Positions 21,565 through 28,407 of a stretch of DNA of 50,758 nt are shown here, piece by piece; positions within the stretch are counted from its first letter, which is position 1; the number at the start of each line of letters is the position of its first letter. A program made the position numbers and the translations under genes. Origin of the DNA: Pseudomonadota bacterium (lineage in GTDB: Bacteria > Bdellovibrionota > FAC87 > UBA2466); assembly GCA_009927005.1 (NCBI GenBank), contig RFNV01000188.1, positions 1 through 50,758 on the forward strand. The letters are read 5' to 3'. The notes under the pieces were generated by a model. That model was given only the letters and a program-made list of their open reading frames with translations. It did not search any database and was not told the origin of the DNA.

Positions 21565-23494
21565 CCAAACTTCTTGTGCTACTTGCGGCTCCAAACGGAT
21601 AACCGTCAATGGCCTGCGGGGTGAACATACGACCATTTTAGTTGATGGAGTTCCCCTGCATTCTGCTGTTTCGAGTTTTTATGGTGTAGATGCAGTTCCC
21701 TTGTCAGGAGTTGAGTCGATTGAAATTAGTCGAGGGTCGGGCGCCTCCCTAGTAGCTCCCGAAGCCATTGGTGGTGTTCTGAATATCATCACCGAAACTC
21801 CCCACAAAAATGAGGTGGATTTAAATCTAGCTTCTGGCTCTGCCCAGAATTGGCTTCTGAGTGGTGCCGTTTCAGATTCTAGTTTCATGAAAAATACCCG
21901 AGTATTCATTTCAGGACAGTGGAATCGGCAGGGATATTGGGATTCGGGTCGTACTGGAGTGTGGGACGTAGACCAGAATGGAGTAGCGGATGCTCCGTTC
22001 TTCTCAAATGCCGGCATTCTGGTAAAGGGTTTGGTTGATTTAGGAGCACGGGATAGTTTAGAGCTGAGATACGGCTGGCAAAATGTTTCTATACTTGGAG
22101 GAACGGTCGATGGTACCAAGCCCTCAACTTTCCTTCCGATCGTAGAACTTCCCAAATTTCAAGATAACAACGTTGAAAAACCTTATTTAGATGATCAACT
22201 CAAAATTGCCGACACTATCACTCTGTCACGACAAGAGGCCGTTGGGCGTTGGCGACATAAGGTAGGTGAAAGTTCGCAGCTGCAAGTAACTTCGAGTGCT
22301 GCTTGGCAGAATCAGGACTCGATCTATTTTCATGGTTATGATTATCGTAATCAGGACCTCCTTGCCTTTCAGGATGTACGTTTGTCGACGCCCCTACCAT
22401 CCGACCATGTGATTAGTTTCGGAGCAGATGGCCGTTATGAGCAGATGCAGTCCTTTTCACAGAAACTCTATGACATCAAAGGCCTGCCCCCTGATGATTT
22501 TAAATTTAGAAACGTTGCTTTATTTGTTCAAGATACTTGGTCGCCCAGCCTCAACCACGAATTTAACATTGCAGGTCGTTTGGATTATTTAAACATCGAT
22601 TGGCCGCTTCAAAAATCAGATGAACACCAAGTGCAAAAATTGTTGGGATCGCCTCGATTCTTTTGGAAATGGACCCAGTCATCCAATTGGACTGCCAGAA
22701 TATCTTACGGGCGCGGGTATCGGGCACCCTTAAGTTTTTTTGAATCCCAACACGGGCTTAGTGAGAATGGTTTTACGATTGGACTTACGGAGATTGAAAC
22801 AGCGCATTCAGTAGGAGTTTCGGAGAACTATACGATTGGTGCCTGGGATTGGAATGCCAGCGTTTACGGAACTCAATTGAGTCATTTGGCTTATGCTGCC
22901 GATCCCGTTGATGAGTTCAGTCCAGCGAAGTTTGAAAACCTTAACAAGGACGTAACAGTACTCTCTTCGGGGATTTCCGGAACTTACCGATCGGGGTCCT
23001 GGCTTTTAGAACTGGGATTAGAGGATTTTCGTTTGCCCCAAGATTACAAAAAGCTTCTTCCCGTGGCCGCGGTTGAGCAGCGTGCGCGCATCAGAGCTGA
23101 GAAAAAGTTTGGAGCAGAGTGGGATATCTTTGCATCTGCTCAAATAACTGGGCCAAGAAATTTATCCGACTATGGGTACAACAAACACTATGTGAATTTC
23201 GAACTGGTCGAAACGGACTTGGGGCCCGTTGATACTCTGAAGGAGCTAAAGAACCAGAAAGCCCCTTTATTTGCTACTCTGGATATTGGCACAAATTACC
23301 GGCCCTGGAGAAATTGGGAGTTTTCCTTGTCGGTGCTCAACGCAACTAATTTTACCCAAACGGGTTGGGGAGATTCCCCGCTTGCTTGGAATCAACATGG
23401 TTCAGATCCTAATCATTTCCATCTCGATAATTTGCATGTGTGGGGACCTCTTAGGGGGCGAGTGTTTATGATGTCGGTGAGGGCGACACTTTGA
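21557..23494 (+). CDS. TonB-dependent outer-membrane receptor, plug and beta-barrel (main part)
   Basis: The receptor body: a plug domain with CATCGSKRITVNGLRGEHTT, LVDGVPL, VESIEISRGSGAS and APEAIGGVLNIIT, followed by a 22-strand type barrel ending in an aromatic and charged strand (RGRVFMMSVRATL). The family imports large or scarce nutrients such as siderophores, cobalamin or sugars using TonB energy. The GTG at 21557 is merely the first start in this frame; receptor sequence continues upstream without a start, so the real N-terminus is in the previous entry. Two plug cysteines (CATC) are a noteworthy trait. Substrate unknown; nearby nucleoside-type import genes hint at one but do not prove it. 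Confidence 0.85.
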   Translation: MDSQTSCATCGSKRITVNGLRGEHTTILVDGVPLHSAVSSFYGVDAVPLSGVESIEISRGSGASLVAPEAIGGVLNIITETPHKNEVDLNLASGSAQNWLLSGAVSDSSFMKNTRVFISGQWNRQGYWDSGRTGVWDVDQNGVADAPFFSNAGILVKGLVDLGARDSLELRYGWQNVSILGGTVDGTKPSTFLPIVELPKFQDNNVEKPYLDDQLKIADTITLSRQEAVGRWRHKVGESSQLQVTSSAAWQNQDSIYFHGYDYRNQDLLAFQDVRLSTPLPSDHVISFGADGRYEQMQSFSQKLYDIKGLPPDDFKFRNVALFVQDTWSPSLNHEFNIAGRLDYLNIDWPLQKSDEHQVQKLLGSPRFFWKWTQSSNWTARISYGRGYRAPLSFFESQHGLSENGFTIGLTEIETAHSVGVSENYTIGAWDWNASVYGTQLSHLAYAADPVDEFSPAKFENLNKDVTVLSSGISGTYRSGSWLLELGLEDFRLPQDYKKLLPVAAVEQRARIRAEKKFGAEWDIFASAQITGPRNLSDYGYNKHYVNFELVETDLGPVDTLKELKNQKAPLFATLDIGTNYRPWRNWEFSLSVLNATNFTQTGWGDSPLAWNQHGSDPNHFHLDNLHVWGPLRGRVFMMSVRATL

Positions 23495-23955
23495 TAAGGA
23501 GAGTTCTGCTCCTGGTGTGCCTTTGCTCTGTGAGTCTTGGTCTTGGCTGCGGAGATGATGAGCTTCCGGGGCTGATACCGATGACCCAGAAATCCGTATG
23601 TATTCGGAGATGGGATAAAGAACAGATTGTCGTGATTTCGGAAAGAGACTGTGTTTTTTGTCGAGAGTTATTGGTTAGAATGAGAAAAGAAATGTCGGTT
23701 CTCGATCAAAAAAAGGTTGAGGTTCTTTGGATTGAGTCCAGTCCAGCCGCTTGCCTGGAAAATGCACAGCGGTTCCCCGAGTTCGGAATTGCTAAATGTA
23801 TTTCAAGAAGGGTAGTAGCGGATAAGTGGGGAATTAACTCAACTCCCATCGTATTTTGGGTTCAAGACGAAAAAAGAATGCTGAAAAAAGGCCTCTTCGC
23901 TAGCCAACAGAAACTTCCCTGGATTAGTTCTCCTTCATCAAATAGGTTAAAATAG
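23491..23955 (+). CDS. Exported thioredoxin-like protein with CxxC motif
   Basis: A 154-residue protein with an N-terminal hydrophobic signal (residues 4-18) ending in LGLGC at C20, an imperfect lipobox, so lipid attachment is likely but not certain. The mature part has a redox-type motif CVFC (C54 and C57) in ISERDCVFCREL followed by the cis-proline region GINSTPIVFW, the hallmark of the thioredoxin/DsbC fold. It could reduce or form disulfides in periplasmic or outer-membrane partners; the cysteine-containing receptor and secreted protein upstream are candidates. The start is TTG, overlapping the receptor stop by 4 bases, with GAGGG 7 bases before it. Confidence 0.75.
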   Translation: MIRRVLLLVCLCSVSLGLGCGDDELPGLIPMTQKSVCIRRWDKEQIVVISERDCVFCRELLVRMRKEMSVLDQKKVEVLWIESSPAACLENAQRFPEFGIAKCISRRVVADKWGINSTPIVFWVQDEKRMLKKGLFASQQKLPWISSPSSNRLK

Positions 23956-23959
23956 GCAG

Positions 23960-24727
23960 ATGAACATGGAGTCCTACGAACCGATTCTTGAGATGTCTCA
24001 TCTTTGGTTTTCCTTTCCCACGGAAAAGGTTCAGATTTTGAAAGATATAAATCTAACTCTACGTTCGGGTGACCGAATGGGAGTTCTCGGACTGTCCGGA
24101 GCTGGAAAAACGACACTGCTTAAAATTATTTCGGGACTCTTAAGTCCTTCCAAGGGCGAGGTGATTTTAGATGGGGAACGGGTCGATCGCCAAAACATGA
24201 TAAAAAGTCGATCCCTATCACAAAAAATGGCCATGAGTTTTCAAAAGGGTGGAATCTTAGATTCGTATAACGCTTGGGAAAACATTGATTTTGCGTTGGC
24301 CGAATTGACGAGGCTTTCCAAGCCGGAACGAAAAGAGCGGTCCTTTCATTTTCTCAATCAAGTGGGTCTTGCTGGCGCTGAGAACAAAAGGCCAAAAGAG
24401 TTGAGCGGTGGCATGCTAAAACGTCTCTCCTTGGCCCGAGTGTTTGCGCTAGAACCGGCGGTTCTCCTCCTAGATGATCCAACTGCAGGTCTTGATCCGG
24501 TGACTGCAGATGAAATTGTTTCGATTATTGAGAAATATGCGGAGTCTCGAAATGTAATTATTGTTTTTTCTAGCGCCGATCTTTCCGTGTGTTTTCGCTT
24601 AGCCAATAGGGTTGGGTTCTTGTGGAATGGAACACTCAAACAGGAACCCTCTGTTTTTGATTTTAAAAAGAGCCCGGATCCTGCCATCCAGCACTTTATT
24701 CGAGGAATAGAGTATGCTCGAACTTAA
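23960..24727 (+). CDS. MCE/Mla-type transporter ATPase 1, degenerate Walker B and H-loop
   Basis: A 255-residue ABC ATPase of the MlaF type. Walker A is intact (LSGAGKTT, K50) and so is the signature (LSGGM, residues 148-152). However Walker B reads LLLDDPTAGLDP with aspartate at 173 where the catalytic glutamate should be, and the H-loop reads FSSAD with alanine at 206 in place of histidine. By analogy with other ABC proteins, the ATP site built on this subunit should hydrolyse poorly. It overlaps ATPase 2 by 14 bases. Expected to pair with ATPase 2 rather than with itself. Confidence 0.85.
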   Translation: MNMESYEPILEMSHLWFSFPTEKVQILKDINLTLRSGDRMGVLGLSGAGKTTLLKIISGLLSPSKGEVILDGERVDRQNMIKSRSLSQKMAMSFQKGGILDSYNAWENIDFALAELTRLSKPERKERSFHFLNQVGLAGAENKRPKELSGGMLKRLSLARVFALEPAVLLLDDPTAGLDPVTADEIVSIIEKYAESRNVIIVFSSADLSVCFRLANRVGFLWNGTLKQEPSVFDFKKSPDPAIQHFIRGIEYART

Positions 24728-25433
24728 AGCGATCTCAAAGACTTTTGGTAATAGGGCAGTTCTGAGGAGTGTGAGTCTCACACTGAATCGAGGTCAGATT
24801 TGCTTTGTTTTAGGGCGATCCGGAGTGGGAAAATCGGTACTTCTAAAAACAATCGTGGGGCTAATCCCCCAAGACAGCGGAGAAGTGTGGATCCAAAGCG
24901 AGAAGACTGATCCCCAAAATGAAGAACAGATGGTGTCGGTTCGTCAAAAGTGTGGGCTGGTTTTTCAAATGCCGGCTTTGCTCGACTCCCTTACGTTGCA
25001 AGAGAACTTAGAATTTGGATTAAAACCAGAAAAACTGGCAAGGCTAGGGAAATACTTAGATTGGGTTCAGCTTTCGAGAGAACGGTTATCTCGCTATCCA
25101 GCGGAAGTCAGTTTTGGTACCCAAAAGAAGGCTAGTGTTGTTAGAACTCTCCTCAGAGAACCACAATTTATTTTATTTGATGAGCCCACCACAGGACTCG
25201 ACCCAGTTTCGAGACAAGTTACTAATCAAATGATTCGCAATGTGGTGAAAGAGTCCCACTCTGGTTGCATCGTGGTTTCACACGATGTTCAAAGTGCTAT
25301 CGAACTCGCAAGCACGATTATTCTTCTGGATCAGGGGCAGGTGATTTTTCAAGGGACTCCAGAGTCTTTTTGTAGCTCAGAACAGCCGCTGGCGAGAGCA
25401 TTTTGTAACGGGATGGTGCTCCTTGATCATTGA
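24714..25433 (+). CDS. MCE/Mla-type transporter ATPase 2, degenerate signature motif
   Basis: A 239-residue ABC ATPase, paralogous to the preceding one. Walker A (RSGVGKS, K40), Walker B with glutamate (LFDEPTTGLDP, E157) and H-loop histidine (VSHD, H190) are all intact. The signature, normally LSGGM/Q, is VSFGTQ at residues 132-137. The defects are the mirror image of those in ATPase 1, so a heterodimer would have one complete site (Walker A/B and H-loop from this protein, signature from the other) and one degenerate site. Overlaps the first permease gene by 11 bases. Confidence 0.86.
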   Translation: MLELKAISKTFGNRAVLRSVSLTLNRGQICFVLGRSGVGKSVLLKTIVGLIPQDSGEVWIQSEKTDPQNEEQMVSVRQKCGLVFQMPALLDSLTLQENLEFGLKPEKLARLGKYLDWVQLSRERLSRYPAEVSFGTQKKASVVRTLLREPQFILFDEPTTGLDPVSRQVTNQMIRNVVKESHSGCIVVSHDVQSAIELASTIILLDQGQVIFQGTPESFCSSEQPLARAFCNGMVLLDH

Positions 25434-26196
25434 TTTTCAAAAGTTCCTGGACGGGGTCGGTACCTGGTTTCTTTTTTCTAAAAATGTCGTTGGGTTTTTT
25501 ATTAGGGATGGGATAAGCCGGAAGGTACTAGTACAGCAAATGTACCAAGTTGGAGTCCGCTCAATGGTGACCACCTGTGTGGCAGGGTTGTTTGTCGGCG
25601 CTATTCTCGCCATCCAAATTAATCTCCAACTGAAGGATTTTGGCGCGCAAAGTTTTTTGGGGGGATTGAGTACGTCCACAACCATCAGAAACCTAGGGCC
25701 CGTGTTAATCGCTTTTTTACTAGCGGGGAGAGTAGGGGCTTTTTCCTCAGCTGAATTGGGAACGATGGCAATTACTGATCAGTTGAACGCCATTCGTTGC
25801 TTGGGTTTAAATCCGCTTTCGGTGATTATTATGCCACGATTGGTGGCTCTCACGATTTCCAGTTTTTTGCTTCTGGTCTTGGGATTGGGATTGACGGTTT
25901 TTGGGGGAATAATCATTTCCTCTGTTTCATTAAAGGTAAATCCCTTGCAATTCATTTCACATATACCCCAATTTGTTTCGGGAGTTAGTATTTTCATTGG
26001 GGTGTTAAAAAGTTTTCTTTTCGGAATAATTATTGGAACGATCTCCTGTTTTGTCGGCTATCAAACAACTGGGGGAGCTGAAGAAGTTGGAAAAGCCGTG
26101 AGAAGAACGGCAGTCGTAACCCTGGTTTCAATTATCGTAACTGATTTTCTAGTGTCATTCGTGGTGGAGTCGATTTCGCAATTACTTATGGGGTAG
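25423..26196 (+). CDS. MlaE-family permease 1
   Basis: A 257-residue integral membrane protein of the MlaE family, which form the inner-membrane core of MCE lipid transporters. The family-defining segment is present: LVQQMYQVGVRSMVTTCVAGLFVGAILAIQ, then LGPVLIAFLLAGRVGAFSSAELGTMAITDQLNAI. Five or so hydrophobic segments follow. The start overlaps ATPase 2. The next gene encodes a second, clearly different MlaE, so the transporter core is probably a heterodimer. Confidence 0.87.
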   Translation: MIIDFQKFLDGVGTWFLFSKNVVGFFIRDGISRKVLVQQMYQVGVRSMVTTCVAGLFVGAILAIQINLQLKDFGAQSFLGGLSTSTTIRNLGPVLIAFLLAGRVGAFSSAELGTMAITDQLNAIRCLGLNPLSVIIMPRLVALTISSFLLLVLGLGLTVFGGIIISSVSLKVNPLQFISHIPQFVSGVSIFIGVLKSFLFGIIIGTISCFVGYQTTGGAEEVGKAVRRTAVVTLVSIIVTDFLVSFVVESISQLLMG

Positions 26197-26201
26197 AGGT
26201 T

Positions 26202-26984
26202 GTGATTAACAGCTTAGGAAAATGGGCAATGAGAGAGTGGAATCAGCTGGAGTACCCCGCTCTGCTTTTCTGCTCTTCTTTTGTTGGATTTGTCAGCTCA
26301 CTAACCAGAAGGGAAATTAGAGGAAGAGAAATCATAAAGCAAATTTACGAATGTGCAGTGATGAGCATCCCTGTCATTAGTTTTTCCTTAGGAATTGTTT
26401 CGCTGATGAGCGTTCTTGAATTTTCATGGCATATGAGAGTCGTATTAAGACAAGATGCTTTGGTTCCTGCTTTCTCTTTGGTACTCACTATAAGAGAAGT
26501 GGCTCCGGTGGTGACTGCGATGCTTTTGGCTTCTCGTGTGGGTGCGTCCATAGCTGCAGAAATTGGAGTGATGAAAATTACTGAACAGCTTGATCAGTTG
26601 AAATTATTAGCCGTTTCCGAAGTGGATTATCTTTTAGTACCAAGATGGTTAGGGTGTTTAGTAGCCAATGTTGCTTTGACTTTGATCTCAATCGGAATTG
26701 CTGGGGTCGTCACGATTTTTATTGGGGCTCGGTGGATGGGGTACCAGCCGGGTGAGTTTTACAATTCTTTGCTGCTGTTCACCACCGGCTACGATTTAGC
26801 GGGGGCTTTGGTTAAGTCTCTTTGCTTCGGTACGTTGATTCCGTTTGTTTCTGCTGGCTATGGATTACGCTGTGCTCTCGGAAGCCAGGGGGTCGGAGAG
26901 GCTGCGACACAAGCGGTCGCAAGAAGTAGTTTATTGATTATCATCATAGATTTATTTATCAATTCACTGTGGTGGATGCCCTAA
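26202..26984 (+). CDS. MlaE-family permease 2
   Basis: A 260-residue MlaE-type permease, divergent from permease 1 but sharing the core block: IYECAVMSIPVISFSLGIVSLMS, then REVAPVVTAMLLASRVGASIAAEIGVMKITEQLDQL, and the C-terminal GSQGVGEAATQAVARSS. It starts at a GTG, 5 bases after permease 1. Two non-identical permeases next to two non-identical ATPases suggest an obligate heteromeric complex. Canonical Mla systems use homodimers of MlaE and of MlaF. Confidence 0.85.
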   Translation: MINSLGKWAMREWNQLEYPALLFCSSFVGFVSSLTRREIRGREIIKQIYECAVMSIPVISFSLGIVSLMSVLEFSWHMRVVLRQDALVPAFSLVLTIREVAPVVTAMLLASRVGASIAAEIGVMKITEQLDQLKLLAVSEVDYLLVPRWLGCLVANVALTLISIGIAGVVTIFIGARWMGYQPGEFYNSLLLFTTGYDLAGALVKSLCFGTLIPFVSAGYGLRCALGSQGVGEAATQAVARSSLLIIIIDLFINSLWWMP

Positions 26985-27039
26985 GTGTCTAACTGCTCCG
27001 CATCAACTTTTCTCTTTCGGTCCTAGCTTGCCTTTAAGG

Positions 27040-27045
27040 TATAAT
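27040..27045 (+). promoter_or_regulatory. Possible -10 box before the MCE protein gene
   Basis: A perfect TATAAT lies 46 bases before the preferred ATG at 27091, in the only sizeable gap of the MCE operon. No good -35 hexamer is seen at 16-18 bases upstream, so the call is weak. If real, the MCE protein could be expressed apart from the permeases, and a longer reading frame starting at TTG 27028 could not be translated from this transcript. Confidence 0.3.
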
Positions 27046-27090
27046 CAAGTAGGTTTCATTCATTTCCTCAGCTCATCCAACAATAATTCC

Positions 27091-27864
27091 ATGGAACAGC
27101 AGCGCAAAGAATTCTGGGTAGGAACACTTGTTCTTTTTTCGGTCGGTTTACTTTTGGTTTTTGCTTGGCTTTTAGGTTTTGTACAACCCCTCGGAAAGCG
27201 GATTCATCTTTCGGTTTTTTACCAGTTTGCTGGGGGAGTTGAAGTTGGGGCTCCCGTTCGGGTAAGCGGTGTAAAAGTTGGAAAAGTCGAAAAGATCGAA
27301 TTCTTATCTTCGCCTGCCTCGGAAAATGTGGCCGGCACCTCAGTAAAAGTCCTGATTGGTTTAGATTCGCAGGTAAGAAATCTTATTCGTCAAAACTCCA
27401 AATTTTACATCAATATTGCTGGAATTATAGGTGAACGTTATCTCGAAGTTACCCCTGGCAGCGAGGACAGCCCCGTTTTAGAAAATGGATCTGAAGTGAG
27501 AGGGATGGATCCCCCCCGAGTAGATCAGCTCTTGTCGCAGGGATATGGCGTATTTGGAAGAGTTCAAGAGTTTCTGGAGAGAAATGAAAACACGATGCAA
27601 GAACTCCTCACTAGTGTTCATTCGTTAATGACCGACACCAACTCTATTCTAAAAAAGTTAGATCGAAAAAAGGTTAGCCAACTCATTGAAAACCTCAACA
27701 CAGTGAGTGCTAATGTTGCGGTTTTATCACAACAACTGAGAAGTCCAAAAAGTTCGAAGTTTATCGATCAATTAGCTGATTTAGTTGATCGCGCTCATGA
27801 AATAGATAAGCCTGCCCTCCAAAAATTTCTTCAAGAAGAGGGTGTCAGAGCTCGAATTTTCTAG
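27091..27864 (+). CDS. MCE-domain (MlaD-like) lipid transport protein
   Basis: A single-MCE-domain protein anchored by one N-terminal membrane helix (about residues 11-30 of this start, VLFSVGLLLVFAWLLGF) and facing the periplasm. The MCE domain follows, with YQFAGGVEVGAPVRVSGVKVGKV and the IAGIIGERYLEVTPGS end. The last 100 residues are helical (ELLTSVHSLM, NLNTVSANVAVLSQQL), long enough for a bundle or needle extension. MCE proteins form hexamers that channel lipids between membranes. A TTG at 27028 would extend the frame, but the MEQQRKEFWVG start matches the family N-terminus better. MlaA, MlaB and MlaC genes are not in the window. Confidence 0.87.
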   Translation: MEQQRKEFWVGTLVLFSVGLLLVFAWLLGFVQPLGKRIHLSVFYQFAGGVEVGAPVRVSGVKVGKVEKIEFLSSPASENVAGTSVKVLIGLDSQVRNLIRQNSKFYINIAGIIGERYLEVTPGSEDSPVLENGSEVRGMDPPRVDQLLSQGYGVFGRVQEFLERNENTMQELLTSVHSLMTDTNSILKKLDRKKVSQLIENLNTVSANVAVLSQQLRSPKSSKFIDQLADLVDRAHEIDKPALQKFLQEEGVRARIF

Positions 27865-27888
27865 TTCCCAAGAACCGGAGATGCTCAC

Positions 27889-28401
27889 ATGAGAAAAATT
27901 ATTTTGCTGCTCATAATTTTAACGAACGTCTCCCAGGCGGGCTTTCTCGATGACTTTAAAATGGAACGTCGATTTGGAGCAGGCTTTGGAGTCGGGGGGC
28001 CATTAAGTGCGTTAGGGTTAGAAGTTGAATTTAATATAAAACCCGAGGTTTCTATTACCGGGGGCTTAGGGACCGGAATGGATTACTCAACTCTAGCGGT
28101 CAAGGGCAGGTACTTTCTTCTGGGAGATCAGGTCAGTCCTTATTTCCTGTTTGGAGTTGCTCGGTGGTGGAGCCAAGGAACGACTCAAAATGATATCGGA
28201 CCAGCAGTCCTGAAAAACATTTTTCTTGAGGGGTTAGATCCACGCATGGGATTTAGCATCTGGACCATCTACCCCGGAGTTGGGGTGCAATTCATTCATG
28301 ATTCAGGGTTCTCAATTTATTTGGAAGCTCACTATTTATTCAAGGTCATAGACTTTGCAAATGGTACTTACGCTGGAATGGGAGTTTCTTGGTTCTTTTA
28401 G
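27889..28401 (+). CDS. Small outer-membrane beta-barrel protein, unknown function
   Basis: A 170-residue protein with a signal peptide (core IILLLIILTNVSQA, cleavage likely after SQA) and alternating hydrophobic strands ending in GMGVSWFF; a terminal phenylalanine is typical of outer-membrane barrels. Strand-like segments such as FGAGFGVGG, VSITGGLGTGMDY and SPYFLFGVARW suggest an eight-stranded barrel. GGAG 8 bases before the ATG supports the start. It follows the MCE gene by 24 bases and could be an outer-membrane partner of that transporter, which is inferred from position only. Confidence 0.68.
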   Translation: MRKIILLLIILTNVSQAGFLDDFKMERRFGAGFGVGGPLSALGLEVEFNIKPEVSITGGLGTGMDYSTLAVKGRYFLLGDQVSPYFLFGVARWWSQGTTQNDIGPAVLKNIFLEGLDPRMGFSIWTIYPGVGVQFIHDSGFSIYLEAHYLFKVIDFANGTYAGMGVSWFF

Positions 28402-28407
28402 TTAAAT

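Noticed and set aside
21679-22155. 158-codon open frame antisense to the TonB-dependent receptor
   Set aside because: Fully contained in the conserved plug and barrel sequence and without a family-like composition.
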